From positions 1,798,001 to 1,862,000 of the forward strand of contig NC_031674.1 in the NCBI RefSeq assembly GCF_001640025.1: a DNA stretch of 64,000 nucleotides, written 5' to 3'. This stretch comes from Sugiyamaella lignohabitans. Lineage: Eukaryota; Ascomycota; Dipodascomycetes; Dipodascales; Trichomonascaceae. How positions within the stretch are numbered: the stretch's first letter is position 1; the number at the start of each line of letters is the position of its first letter. The notes beneath the pieces were generated by a model. The model searched no databases and was not told the origin of the DNA. It saw only the letters and a program-made list of their open reading frames with translations. Below, one piece after another: positions 41,132-52,834 of the stretch. Made by a program: the position numbers and the translations under genes.

Positions 41132-41192
41132 TGCCTCCGGCGGCTAGGGCTCCGCCCCAGACCCCGTGGCTCCTCTCGCTGCGCTCGAGTCG
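41132..41192 (+). repeat. GC fold-back element, single A arm
   Basis: Type-A arm with one stem-side substitution (GGCTAGGGC), followed by a GGGTTTCGACGGTTCCAGCA core remnant. Confidence 0.9.
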
Positions 41193-41530
41193 GGTTTCGA
41201 CGGTTCCAGCAACGCATCAAAACCATACACAGTTCTCTTCTAAAAATAAAGCTCTTTTCTATTTTACAGTGTCTCAGTGGCACTGAAGCGGGGTGTCTTT
41301 CTTCTCACAAGGAGCAGGATTCTTGTGAACTGGTACCGATTCCGGCAGACTGCAGTCGTTTCGAGTATTTTTTTGCTAGTCATTCTCTGCAAAATCTCGT
41401 TTATGATGTTTTAATTCACCGAATAAAAATAAAACTTCCGAGACAGTGGAAAACTCTAATTCTCCGGTGAGCTGCATTCCCACTCCACCAACCACAACCC
41501 GCTCCCAAAGCCCACAAAACCCCCTAGCAA

Positions 41531-41591
41531 CGACTCGAGCGAAGCGAGAGGAGCCACGGGGTCTGGGGCAGAGCCCCAGCCGCCGGAGGCA
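41531..41591 (-). repeat. GC fold-back element, single A arm
   Basis: Intact type-A arm in the opposite orientation to 41132; the two face away from each other across 338 bp of unique sequence. Confidence 0.92.
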
Positions 41592-42703
41592 CACTCCCGA
41601 CCGCCAGTCAACCGAGTCCCCAAGCTCTTGGCACTGGTGTTGCCGTTTACTAAGGGACGGATCAGGCATAGCCAGAGCTAAACCGATCTGGGGCTCTGGC
41701 AGATAGAACCAAAAAAAAACAATTAGAAGACGCTAACTGGATTAGTTCGCCGGAAGCAAGAAAAATTGGTAGGTTTCAGGACAGGTTTCAGATGGGTGTG
41801 ATTGGATGAGCGGATTTCCAGGGGTTGGGATGTGCGGTGCATTATCAGACCACAGAGTGGTTTCCTGCAAGGAGCGTACATGGCCTGATATGGCCTGATA
41901 AGAGATAGGTCGTCGGGAGATATGCCTAACTGGGAAGGTTTTCCGAGACCCGGCCATCACACGGGGAGCGGATTATATCTCGATGCCCATAATAACGATA
42001 CGAGTGGTACCAGGTGGGTTCTGTGCAGGATCCAGTGCGACAGTTGAGTGCGATTCTGGCGAGTCGGTCGGTTTCTTATATTTTCTAAAGAATATGGGCG
42101 GCCATTAGCTCAACTAACGATCGACTGAGCATCGCCTCTGTCGATATAGAGTTTGTTGAGTGGATTAGCACAGCACTCTCTGTCTCTATTTTGTCAGTTT
42201 GTCGACTCTGAATCATCGTCTCTGATATGGATACTAAAAAAATCGGGAATGGAAACCGGGTATCGACGGGGTTGATTTTGTCAGATACCAGGTGTCGGGT
42301 TGACCGTGTCTCGATTGTCAGTCGGTCAATCATCAGTCTGCAATAGACAGGACCGAGTCAAGTGGGTTTTTCCTGGTGGATGTTTCTTTTTCGTTCTTCC
42401 TTATTTTCTTTCCGTCTTCTGAGTCTGCATATCATTTCTGCTCTCAGGCATGCTCATCATATGTCAGGCTGCCAGTTGGGCCGAACTAACGTGTTTCAAC
42501 CTAGCGCTCGAAGAGGGTCAAAATTTAGCAAACGGCGTGCGTGTGAGGTTATTTTAGTCATGTGCAGTTATTATCTGCCTGCAGTGGCGGTTAAATCCCG
42601 CTAAAGACACACCCCGGCTCAGGTCCCCGCGGCATTGCCGTCGGCATCCCACAACCCGTTCTCCGACTCGGCTGCGAGTCGCTGGGGGCGGGGAGGGGCG
42701 GAC

Positions 42704-42842
42704 TGCCTCCGGCGGCTGGGGCTCCGCCCCAGACCCTGGTTGCTCCTGCTTCGCAGGAGATGGCTGGCACCCCCCAGCAAACGACTCGAGCGGAGCGAGA
42801 GGAGCCAGGGGGTCTGGGGCACAGCCCCAGCCGCCGGAGGCA
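42704..42842. repeat. GC fold-back element, B/A unit (139 bp)
   Basis: Left arm B, right arm A, core GGCACCCCCCAGCAAACGA. It is flanked left by GGGGCGGGGAGGGGCGGAC and right by GGCCCCATCCCCCCC, so the G/C runs extend the inverted repeat. Confidence 0.93.
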
Positions 42843-44379
42843 GGCCCCATCCCCCCCTCAAAGCCGTTGAACCCCTCTTCGCCCATCAGATCAGAGATGG
42901 AGATGTTAGTTTGGGTGATTGACCCGCCTTTGCCGTTGTTAGCTCGCGTACATATTTTGTCCGACAGATGTAGAAATGAACCCTTAGGGTGGTACTTTCA
43001 TCTCATCAGAATTGCTTTTTCTACGTTTCTTTTTATCGAGGATCGCCAGGCCATGATCATGGCCTGTACGTGATGAGCCAGATAACATCGCCTTCTGGCC
43101 CAGTAGCTGCAGGTAGATTTGCCGGGTCATATTCTTATTGGCCGATATAACGATAGCGAATATTGATCGGTGGTACAGCTGCCTTTGTTGGATACCCATT
43201 GTGAGACAGTTCCAAAATCTAGTACAATCGTGAGGGGCTTTTATCAACGGGCCTGCAATAGACATATAACGGGCCAGTCAAAATGCGTGTTCAGATATCA
43301 CCTTTTTGTTTTTTTTCGCCGGTCTGGCAGGTACGGTAACCCAACCGGGTAGGACATGCCAGCTACCTAAAAATGGTGTTTAATGGTATTTTCGTGTTAT
43401 TTACTACAAACCATAAGCTCTATAAGTGCTAGTGGACAGAAGGGTTTGGTCAATGATCATAGACTTTACAGACGGACGGCACTGTCGCCTCTAACTCTGT
43501 ATGGCTATGTCTGGGTGTATATGTGTGTCTTGTAATCCCCCCTCACCCCTCACACGTTCCATCCTGGTCCCCTAATGCTGCCCCCTCATCCCCCTCACTC
43601 ATGACCAGGGTTTCCCCTCTTTGCCCCTCGTCTAGACTACCCCACATTATGGAACTACATAATAAGCTACTCAACCATAGTTCAAGCCAAGATGCGCCTT
43701 CTCCCTAAACCAGTCTAGAGCCAGCTGCCCAAAGCTCATAGCTGCATTGCATTTCAGCTTGCATTTTCTGCTATCTCAGGTTCTGCACCTGGACGAATAC
43801 GTTCTAACCTTGCCTCCGAGATCCAGACTACTAAAACCCATACTAACTTTTCTGTCTATAGCCAGTGAAAAATTTGCTCCGGCTAGGGTCTTTTCGTTTA
43901 GTTCACGGTTATTTATTGTTCTATACTATTACTAGCACCGTTAGTAGGCCCCACTAGCAGCCATGTCATGTCTTTTGCTTGCTTCGCTAGGTACCATGGT
44001 GTTTTGGCTTGCTTCGTTCGGTGCCTTTTTTCGCTACCTAATTTTACTATGTAGAGCTTCTATGTACAGTTCTATGTACAGGTACAATGCTACTAGTTAC
44101 TATGATATATGCACTGCTACATGGTATGCTTTTGCTAGCTTTGAGCTGGCTCGGCTGACCAGTTGCCAGAACCCAGCCGGACCCTGGTTCTCCTAATTTC
44201 TAACTGCCCTTCGATCGTCTCTGGTCTGTAATTATCCGCTCCCCTCTCCCTCATCCACCCTCAATCGTTCTTGCCTCTCGTAGCTTACACCCACCCCTCC
44301 AGCCCCTCCCTGCTTGCACCCCTCCAGCCCCTCCAAATTGCACCCTCCTGCCCCTCCCACAGTCGTTCGTCCCGACGCA

Positions 44380-44440
44380 CGACTCGAGCGAAGCGAGAGG
44401 AGCAGCGGGGTCTGGGGCTCCGCCCCAGCCGCCGGAGGCA
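44380..44440 (-). repeat. GC fold-back element, single A arm
   Basis: Intact type-A arm preceded by CCCGACGCA, as at 34194. The hairpin loop is TCC on this strand, i.e. inverted relative to most right-facing arms. Confidence 0.92.
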
Positions 44441-44979
44441 GAGCCCCCCTCCCGAGATCCAGCCCCTCCACAGTCGGTCCCCGGCAAGTTCCCGTCAGGG
44501 GACCCAGACCGCGACCAGGACATATTCCCCAGTGGAGGCAGTGTCGCAAGAGGGACCGACCGCGGTGCTCATCTCTTACTGTTCTGGTGATTTCCTATTC
44601 TGCCCGGTCGGTTTCTTCATCCGCTGCTTGGCCTACTGTTCTCGTAAATTTGTATCATACTCTTGGAATATGCACGGCCCTAGAAGATAGACGCACTTGA
44701 CTGGTGCGATAGGCTAGTCATTATCAATGAAACCCTAGTTGTGCATAAAAAAGCAATTTGGGATATCTTGCCGATCGGTACAGGGGTGCATTTTCATTTA
44801 ACACCCACAAGAATTACTTTTGCATGTCAAACTTGTATTGACCATGTATTTATATCAGGTGTGATCCTCCCAGATTTATGTTAGAAAAAATCCTTTACTT
44901 TTCACTTCATTTTCTTTTTCTTCGTCTTATTTAATATTTTTTTTTCTCTTACCTCAGTTCGTTTTATTTTATATAAATC

Positions 44980-46725
44980 ATGACTGAAGACGTGGAAAAG
45001 AATCCTGGCGTTCCCTATGATAAATCCGCTGGTAGTGGTGTACCAGTGGAGGAGGGATATATCGAGCAACAAAATGGTGGTTTCGTGAGAAACTTTGTTG
45101 ATAGTTTCAAACCTATTGACTTGTCTGATTTGGATACTGAGGGCATGACTCCAGTTGAAATCGCTGCTGCTGCCACTGCTAGATCTCCTTTAAAACGGTC
45201 TTTAAAAGGTCGTCATTTGCAAATGATTGCTATTGGTGGTGCTATTGGTACTGGTTTGTTTATTGGTAGTGGTGGTTCTTTGGCCACTGGTGGTGCTGCT
45301 GGTGTGTTGATTGGTTTCTCTTTGACCGGTGCTATGTTATACTGCACTGTTCATGCTCTTGGTGAATTGGCTGTTCGTTTCCCTGTTTCTGGTGCTTTCT
45401 CTACTTACTCTACTCGTTTCCTTGATCCTTCCTGGGGTTTTGCCATGGGCTGGAATTATGCTCTTCAATGGCTTGTTGTGTTTCCGTTAGAGCTTGTTGC
45501 TGCTTCGATTACTATTGAATATTGGAATCATACCATTAATCCTGATGCGTTTGTGGTAATATTTTACGTGCTAGTGGTGTTTATAAACTTGTTTGGTTCT
45601 AGAGGTTATGGTGAAGCTGAATTTGTCTTTTCGTTAATTAAAGTATTGGCGGTAGTAGGTTTCATTATTCTCGGTATCATTCTTGTGTGCGGTGGTGGTC
45701 CTCATGGTGGATACATCGGTGGTAAATACTGGCACGATCCTGGTGCTTTTGCTTCTGGTGTCAAGGGTGTTATTAGTGTATTTGTCAATGCTGCCTTTTC
45801 TTTCAGTGGCACCGAGCTTGTTGGTTTGGCCGCTGCCGAGACTGATAACCCCAGAAAGACCCTCCCCAGTGCCGTTAAGCAAGTATTCTGGCGTATCACT
45901 CTTTTCTACATTGTCGCACTTGCTCTTGTTGGTCTTTTGGTTCCTTATAACGACCCCAAGCTTTTGCAGGCCACTTCTTCTGTCGATATCACTGCTTCTC
46001 CTTTCGTCATTGCCATTTCCAACGCAGGTATCCGTGGTCTTCCCAGTGTCATTAACGTTGTCATTCTCATCTCTGTGTTGTCTGTTGGTAACTCTGCTGT
46101 GTATGGATGTAGCAGAACCTTGTGTGCCATGGCCGTTCAAGGATTCGCCCCCAAGTTCCTCGGATACATTGACCGCAAGGGTCGTCCTCTTTTCGCCGTT
46201 ATTGGTACTTTGATTTTCGGTCTTCTCTGTTTCATTGCTGGTTCTGGCAAGCAGAACGAGGTTTTCAACTGGTTGTTGGCTTTCTCTGGATTGTCTGCTC
46301 TTTTCACTTGGGGATCCATCTGTGTGTGCCACATCCGCGTCCGCAGAGCCATGGCTGTGCAAGGAGTCAGCACTGACGAGCTCGCTTTCACTGCCGCTCT
46401 CGGTGTGTGGGGCAGTTGGTTCGGTTTCCTGCTCAACTTCGTCATCATCTGTCTTGAATTCTGGTTGAGTTTGTACCCCGTCGGCGCAGCCACCCCCAAC
46501 GCCCAAGACTTCTTCCAGTCATATTTATCCGTGCCTCTTGTCCTTGCCATGTACATCGGTCACAAGATCTACTCGCGCTCGGGCTTCATCCGCGCCAAGG
46601 ACATCGACCTCTTCACCGGTATCAGAGAGCTCGACAGAGACCTCCTGAGACAAGAAATCGAGGAGGAGCGCGCCTACATTAAGAGCAAGGGCTGGTACTA
46701 CAGAATCTACAAGTTCTGGTGCTAA
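44980..46725 (+). CDS. General amino-acid permease (GAP1/YAT family)
   Basis: Plasma-membrane amino-acid:proton symporter of the fungal YAT family. 581 residues, 12 predicted helices. The cytoplasmic N terminus (~75 residues) ends LKRSLKGRHLQMIAIGGAIG, the family signature leading into helix 1 (GTGLFIGSGGSLATGG). Other landmarks are YALQWLVVFPLELVAASITI, FSFSGTELVGLAAAETDNPR and a C terminus ending YRIYKFWC, close to Gap1 of S. cerevisiae, whose ...FWC tail is palmitoylated. The polypyrimidine-rich leader TTTTCTTCGTC...TCTTACC precedes the ATG. It could be Gap1 itself or a narrower paralogue; codon use is strongly biased (GGT, TTG, GTC), suggesting high expression. Confidence 0.93.
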   Translation: MTEDVEKNPGVPYDKSAGSGVPVEEGYIEQQNGGFVRNFVDSFKPIDLSDLDTEGMTPVEIAAAATARSPLKRSLKGRHLQMIAIGGAIGTGLFIGSGGSLATGGAAGVLIGFSLTGAMLYCTVHALGELAVRFPVSGAFSTYSTRFLDPSWGFAMGWNYALQWLVVFPLELVAASITIEYWNHTINPDAFVVIFYVLVVFINLFGSRGYGEAEFVFSLIKVLAVVGFIILGIILVCGGGPHGGYIGGKYWHDPGAFASGVKGVISVFVNAAFSFSGTELVGLAAAETDNPRKTLPSAVKQVFWRITLFYIVALALVGLLVPYNDPKLLQATSSVDITASPFVIAISNAGIRGLPSVINVVILISVLSVGNSAVYGCSRTLCAMAVQGFAPKFLGYIDRKGRPLFAVIGTLIFGLLCFIAGSGKQNEVFNWLLAFSGLSALFTWGSICVCHIRVRRAMAVQGVSTDELAFTAALGVWGSWFGFLLNFVIICLEFWLSLYPVGAATPNAQDFFQSYLSVPLVLAMYIGHKIYSRSGFIRAKDIDLFTGIRELDRDLLRQEIEEERAYIKSKGWYYRIYKFWC

Positions 46726-46821
46726 AAGTCTCAAGCTATTGTATATTTTTGTATCTGTTATGAATTTACGTTTTGATTGTACTTCTCCTCCACGCGGGGG
46801 GATCTCCCCTCAAGGGGTCAC

Positions 46822-46997
46822 TGCCTCCGGCGGCTGGGGCTACGCCCCAGACCCCGTTGCTCCTCTCGCTTCGCTCGAGTCGGGGCTTGGGGTTTCCAGA
46901 ACGAAAGGTTTCAGACGTTGCTCATATCCCCACGCCCGACTCGAGCGAAGCTAGAGGAGCAGCGGGGTCTGGGGCGGAGCCCCAGCCGCCGGAGGCA
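46822..46997. repeat. GC fold-back element, A/A pair
   Basis: Type-A arms at 46822-46882 and 46937-46997, spacer 54 bp. It lies between two convergent stop codons (GAP1-like 96 bp, sugar transporter 67 bp), the same setting as the pair at 2057. The left hairpin loop is TAC. Confidence 0.93.
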
Positions 46998-47064
46998 AGG
47001 CCCCCAAAGATAAGGTCATCAAGATTATATTTAAAACATTTAAAGAGCAAAACAACAAATACAT

Positions 47065-48916
47065 TTAAGCCTCCTCGACGTGCTCGGGGATAACCTTCTC
47101 GAGGACAGGGAGAGAGTCCGAGTTGAGGCCGAGTTGACGGAGGACACGGTCCATGCGCTCTCTGTCGGCAGTGGAAAGAGTTCCGGCCTTGTCGAAGAGC
47201 TCATCAACTTCCTCAAGGGTACGGCCCTTGGTCTCAGGAACGAAGAAATAAATATAAGCAGCGGCAGCGACCGAGAAAAGACCGAAGAAGATGTACATGC
47301 CGAACTTCATTTTCACCATCATGGTGGGGGTGGCAATACCGATGGCGAAGTTGTTCAACCAGTTGGAAGAAGCAGCGATAGAAACACCGATAGATCTGAC
47401 TCCGAGAGGGAAGATCTCGGAAATAACGATCCAGGCACAGGGACCCCACGAGTAACCGAAGTGGACAACGAACAACCAGATGAACACGGCACAAACCCAA
47501 CCACCGGCACTACGGCCAGTGAAGTCCATGTTGTAGCTACCAGAGATACCGGCAACAACAAAGTGGGAAACAGCCATACCAATGGCACCGGCAATAAGAA
47601 CGGGCTTACGACCAAGCTTGTCAACGTAGATAACAGCAGGAATAGTGGCGAGGAACATGACAATACCACCGACACCAGAAGCCAACAAAGAGGTGGTGTT
47701 ACCAGTCAAACCGACATCTTGGAAAATGAAAGGAGCGTAGTAAAGAATGGCGTTGATAGCTGCGTATTTGTTAGTATTCTATATTTTTCATTTCGGTCTG
47801 GTGGTTGTTATCCGTTTCAGGATATCTCAGGGGGAGATGCCACTAAAACCAAACAGATAACAGCAGCATGGGCAGGGGTTGTTTATACATACCAGTCCAT
47901 TGTTGGAAGACCATGATGAAGATACCAATGAAAGTTCTGGGACGAAGAGACTTGTCGACAAAGAGAGACTTGTACTTGGCGAGTCTGAGTTTGAAAGAAG
48001 AGGAGAATGAGCCATCCATGAGGTGGGGGAACATCTCACGATCAGTCTCGATTTCGAACATGTGTTGAGCCTTAATCTCCAAGAACTCCAAAACAACGAT
48101 TTCGTTGGTCTTGGGGACACGACGAAGCTTGGAAAGAACCTCAAGAGCCTCATCCTCCTTGTTAATTTGGACAAGGTAACGAGGAGATTGGGGCAAAATA
48201 GTAAGGAAACCAGTACCCAAAATAAGAGCAGGAATCAATTGGATGCAGACAGGAATGAGCCAAGCAGCGTTGCTTTGGTTGGGGTTACCAGCACCACCAA
48301 TGAAGTTGGTACCATAACCAATGAAGTAGGCAATCATGATACCGAAAGTAATGGCCAATTGTTGCAAAGCGACAAGAGCACCTCTAACCTCGGCAGGAGC
48401 CAACTCGGCGTTGTACAAAGGAACAATCATAGACAAACTACCAACACCCAAACCAGTGACGAATCTACCACCCAAGATTTGGTTGGCGTTGTGAGCAGTA
48501 GCTTGAACAATAACACCGATAATGAAAATGACAACAGCAAGAACAACACTAAGCTTACGACCAAGCTTGTCAGCAAGGTAACCGTTAGCAAGAGAACCAA
48601 CCCAAGCACCCAACTCAAGAATCGAAGTCAAAAGACCTCTACTGGTAGGATTACTAATAGAGTTGGGGTTCACAGTTCTACTGAAAGAAGCCATATTCAA
48701 AATTTGACCAAACATTCCTTGGTTGAAACCATAGATCAAACCACCCAAAGAAGCAAACACTGCAATAGAGAAAACGTGTCTGTTTGTGAAAAGAGCAGTG
48801 AAACCAGTCTCATGACTGGCAATCAAAAGACGACGTTCATAAAGATTAAGAGGAGTACCATCAGCTCCAGTAGGAGCGACGTGAGCGTGTTCTTCCTTTT
48901 CGTTATCGCTAGACAT
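47065..48916 (-). CDS. MFS sugar transporter (SP family), one intron
   Basis: Plasma-membrane hexose-type transporter of the sugar porter family. Exons 48916-47893 and 47759-47065; intron 47760-47892 (133 nt) has donor GTATGT, a perfect TACTAAC and acceptor GCAG. The junction restores FQQWTAINAILYYAP, the conserved helix-7 sugar-binding block. Product 572 residues, 12 helices. Signatures are LGGLIYGFNQGMFGQIL in helix 1, YLADKLGRKLS and DKLGRKPVLIAG (RxGRR-type loops), GRFVTGLGVGSLSMIVPLYNAE, PQSPRYLV, and PETKGRTLEEVDELFD at the end of helix 12. It resembles fungal glucose/quinate-like carriers more than S. cerevisiae HXTs; substrate not determined. Convergent with the permease, sharing one GC element. 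Confidence 0.93.
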
Positions 48917-49714
48917 TATTATTCAACTATCAGCGACTATTATCCAAAAAAAAAGTGTGAAGTCGAACTAATGAAATAAAAAAAGATCATACCAACCCCG
49001 GATTTTCAGTTGCTTTTATAGTTTTGGAAATCAGAACCACTCACGATAATCATTTCAGTTTGGATACTTTAAGACATGGTCAGATAATCCTGGATCACAC
49101 ACAATCGGAGATATTAAAAGCGCGGGGTGGATCTGTACGAAGCTCGAAACGGTAATCATCGCATTTGCTTTTTGAGACGCAGCTAATTACCCCTTCGAGA
49201 TCAATATTCCCGAAGTATGCATAGTGCCTATGAGATGAATCTGACTTGGGGGAAATAGCAACCGGGCTGATGTGGCTCAACCTACAAGACACAGCAACCA
49301 ACCGACTAAGCCACCAAGTCCATACCGTGTATCAAGCCAGTAGCCAAATCAGATAGGCAAATCCGTGTCAACAAGTATCCACCAAAATACAAATAACCCC
49401 GCCAAAACGTCATACCCGATTAAACTAATTTAACAGGAATGCTGAATAACGGTGCGGCTGCGAAAAAGGGGGCTGATCTATTTTAACCGTGTGCTCCTGC
49501 ATGCAGTATTAGCAGTTTCATCTTACATGTACATTGCACGGTAGGTAGCCAAGAAAGGGCAGTTTTTCCATGATCTGTAAAGGGGCGGCCAGCGGCGGGC
49601 CTGTTAAGGGGGAGGGATGCCAGCGGGCGATGGGATGCGGAGCACGTACCTACAGCGGCGAAGGGGGTACACTCTCCCGTAGCGACGCCAAAAGTGGGCA
49701 GGCAGAAGCGGAAG

Positions 49715-49736
49715 GTGGGGTTCAAGTGGGGTTCAA
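49715..49736. promoter_or_regulatory. Two tandem GTGGGGTTCAA sites (Mig1/CreA-like)
   Basis: GTGGGGTTCAA is directly repeated. GTGGGG matches the SYGGRG core of Mig1/CreA carbon-repression factors. The sites are about 800 bp upstream of the sugar transporter start, within a G-rich segment. Motif match only. Confidence 0.3.
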
Positions 49737-49945
49737 GACGGTTCACGAGTGGTCCAGGAGGGGCTCACGAGGGGCTCTCATCTCGAGTGAGACACACCAG
49801 TCCCGGTCACGAAACTCGGGCCACTTTTTTTCTGGCGTTCGTAACCCGGAGACGCTTGCGGACTGGACCCCCCAAACGATCGACTGACGATTGCCGTGAC
49901 ACTGACGTTGACGGGTCCGTTGTCGGGTTCCGAGGCGGGCGGGCG

Positions 49946-50092
49946 TGCCTCCGGGGGCTGGGGCTCTGCCCCAGACCCCGTGGCTCCTCTCGCTTTGCTC
50001 GAGTCGTCGCGTCTAGGGCCCCACGGATCCAGCCAACTCCTGCGAAGCAGGAGCAACCAGGGTCTGGGGCGGAGCCCCAGCCGCCGGAGGCA
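49946..50092. repeat. GC fold-back element, A/B unit (147 bp)
   Basis: Left arm A (with GGGGG in place of GGCGG), right arm B. The central core is slightly longer than standard (CTAGGGCCCCACGGATCCAG). Confidence 0.92.
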
Positions 50093-51589
50093 CACCCCCT
50101 CCCTCCCTGCCTCGACTGCTATTTAGCCAGGAGCCCCTCTTGTGCTAGCGTTACATTTGGACGGGGTGATTGTTCGCTAGCTCACTTATAGGTTGCATGG
50201 TGGGGGTGTTTGTGGATGTGAAAGGGGCATGATGAGCTGGCTCCTGCTGAAGCCAACAGTTTTCATGTGGTGTTTATCCGGTTCCGATCTGGAGGGGAAA
50301 GGGGGTCGGATGCAGAGCCCCCCTCCTCTTTATCCGCTCCCTGTGCATGGTGAGAAATAACCATTTTAGTTAGCGGGTCGGTAGCAGTGGCGCAGAAACT
50401 GCCAGGCTCATCTGCATCACATTACACCAACACATGACCCCCATCCTTTCTGTCCCACACGCTACCACACCTATCTGCACCCCACGACAACTAATCATAA
50501 CCGAACCCCGCCATATTGCAGATGCCCCATATGCCCCCCATGTAATAATGCAGAGCGATAAATTTTTTCTGGGGAATATCTACTATGCCGGCTAAATTGC
50601 CTGAGACATGCTGCATGCTGTGACTCTGTTTTGCACTCTATATACTTAGGTCCGGATCAAATTGCTGCCCGTTTTCTCTGTAAAAGGACTAATGGACTAC
50701 AGGAATTACACATGACGCTTGAGCTTGGCCACTTGCTGGCTAAGGATCATTACAGATTGTTCCGACAGGGGGGCAGAAATTTTCCGGAATTATCATGCTC
50801 GGCGGGAAAACGGTCGCGGCGAGATTCAACCTATACACCATTCGGTTGCCTGGGCTATATTCGGTGGTACCACATATTCAACCGGGTTTATTTGGTTTTG
50901 TTCCATGCGTCTCGATCTCTATTGTTATCCGAGTTTTTCCCTAAAACCTCCCAAAACTAACCTTCGGTGCCGAGGTGCTCGCTAATCGTTTTTCACGGCA
51001 CCATTTCTGTATCTTCTCCACAAATGTCCCAGTGCTAAGACTTTATCTGCCGGTTGTATCCATTTTTCTATTATCCCATTTTCCCAAGTAATTAAACAGG
51101 TTACTAAATAGGATGAGCCTGCCAGAAAAATTCAGAACACATCCAGTAAAGTCCGTCCGTTTTCACAAACCCCGCTGATGCTGACTGCTAGAACCACCGC
51201 ATGAACTAAAAAGAAAAAAATATAAAAAATAATAATAAAAGTACACGTTTAAGTTCGAAATACATTTTAGCATTCAGACCAACCACGTATTGCGGGCCGA
51301 ACAGCGGACCAGCGGACCTGCATACGGTCTATTTTTCCCAGCAAACTGGATCTGAAAATGGGGGGTATATTAAGCCACTTCCAAATCAGGTGCAATATTC
51401 CGGCTCCCGTGCTCCGTACTGGTCTCGGCCTAGCACCAGGTACTAGTTTTATTGTTTTATTTTTTTAATCACCCCCCAAGTCTGCTCTAGCTTTTGCTAC
51501 TTTAGTCTCAACGATGTTCTAGACTCAACGCTGAATCTCCACTTGTACCACTCTTTAACACCCATTAACTCTAGCCCTATATTTGCTAA

Positions 51590-51715
51590 CATCTCTAGCT
51601 ATATATCTACTTTTACCCTAGTTATATATCTACATTTAATCTAGTCATATCTCTAGTTACGTCTATAGTTATTGTCTAGGTTATATCTCTAGTTCTATAT
51701 CTGCTAGCACCATTG
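51590..51715. repeat. Degenerate CTAGTTATATATCT repeat
   Basis: About eight loose units combining CTAG(T/C)TATAT and TCTA motifs. AT-rich, imperfect, in an otherwise featureless intergenic region. Confidence 0.6.
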
Positions 51716-52562
51716 TATACTGCTTCTCATTCCAGTCTAGCGTTCTAATTCACCATTCTGGTCTAACTCTATGACTCTCTGTTCAGCCGGTATCCGCATC
51801 CCGCTGGTCATTTATTTGCTCTAATAATTCTGCCAAAAAAACAAGCACCAGCTCTTCTAGTTCTAGTCCGTGTCGTTATAGGTTTTGCACCTTCTGGCGA
51901 AGGACCGGGTTCGGTGTCACCCGTACCGGTTAGCCCAGTTCACCGTCCTCATAATTATATTCTTCGTTACCGTACATTACAAATCGCTATAATCCTATAT
52001 TGCCAATCTTCAGACTCTAGATGGATCTGAGGATCTGCCTGACGGCTGTCTAAACAGAATGAAAAAATCTTGTTTAAAGTCCTATACTATACACTTTTAA
52101 TACAATACAAATAATTTCAAATCCCATCATTTACACATTACCAGGAGGACTGCTCACATTTTTACCTGATTACAGGCTGTTTACTTTGGCTATTTTGTCG
52201 AAACAGATTGAATTCCGCTATTCCTCGTTGCGGCGAGATCTGATCGGTGACAGGTTGAGGATGGCATTTCCTCCTAACGGTTAGATAGATATACAAGGAC
52301 GGTGCTGATTAGAAACGGTCTGCAAGCGATCAGGGCTAATTAGACAGCTGAGACCCGGGGATATCGCTGAGGATAAAATCCACTCCCCCCCATTCCTGGC
52401 AAGCCAACGTCAATCGACGTGATCAACCTACTCAGACCGGTTGATATCATGCACCCACCCCAGCGATTACCTGTGAAGATCACAAGGACCCCTCAACGAT
52501 GCCGTGGCATGAGTCGAAGCGGGGTGATCCACGGGAACCACGGACCCCGAAACTGGTCCCGC

Positions 52563-52701
52563 TGCCTCCGGCGGCTGGGGCTCCGCCCCAGACCCTGGTT
52601 GCTCCTGCTTCGCAGGAGTTTCTGGGATTGTCGACGGGGCCGACTCGAGCGGAGCGAGAGGAGCTACGGGGTCTGGGGCAGAGCCCCAGCCGCCGGAGGC
52701 A
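52563..52701. repeat. GC fold-back element, B/A unit (139 bp)
   Basis: Left arm B, right arm A, with the TTGTCGACGGGGCCGACTCG core. It is followed closely by another A arm. Confidence 0.93.
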
Positions 52702-52721
52702 CTGGCCACCCCCAACGGAAC

Positions 52722-52782
52722 CGACTCGAGCGAAGCGAGAGGAGCCACGGGGTCTGGGGCAGAGCCCCAGCCGCCGGAGGCA
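52722..52782 (-). repeat. GC fold-back element, extra A arm
   Basis: A second right-facing A arm 20 bp after the preceding unit, differing from its neighbour arm at only a few bases; a likely local duplication. It ends 52 bp from the LEU4 stop. Confidence 0.92.
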
Positions 52783-52834
52783 TGCCCCCCGACCAGAGGT
52801 TGTTCACGAGATTTTATACATTGCTAAGACCCGG

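Larger units (their letters stand above)
39821..44979. other. Long gene-poor stretch between RTG2 and GAP1-like permease
   Basis: About 5 kb between divergent genes, carrying six GC element loci or arms, a CACGTGAC E-box, and C-rich low-complexity sequence at 43520-43640. At 40482 a 20-codon ATG frame ends in a consensus GTAAGT donor but has no convincing second exon. No other gene is supported. Confidence 0.5.
48917..52562. other. Long gene-free stretch between sugar transporter and LEU4
   Basis: About 3.6 kb. It holds a G-rich segment with tandem GTGGGG sites (49590-49770), a GC element (49946-50092), and a patch of degenerate CTAGTTATATATCT-like repeats (51590-51715). The frames here are short and low in complexity; none is supported. 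Confidence 0.5.

Noticed and set aside
44980..45015. 2A-like DVEKNPG motif at the N terminus of the GAP1-like permease
   Set aside because: The motif lacks the final proline (V instead) and has only three residues before it, far too few for 2A ribosome skipping. Coincidence.
45634..46506. 290-codon minus-strand frame inside the permease gene
   Set aside because: Antisense shadow of a strongly codon-biased gene; composition (Asn, Thr, Glu) is the mirror of the sense codons and matches no family.
47080..48979. 278- and 318-codon plus-strand frames over the sugar transporter
   Set aside because: Antisense shadows for the same reason; the transporter reads through cleanly on the minus strand with a canonical intron.
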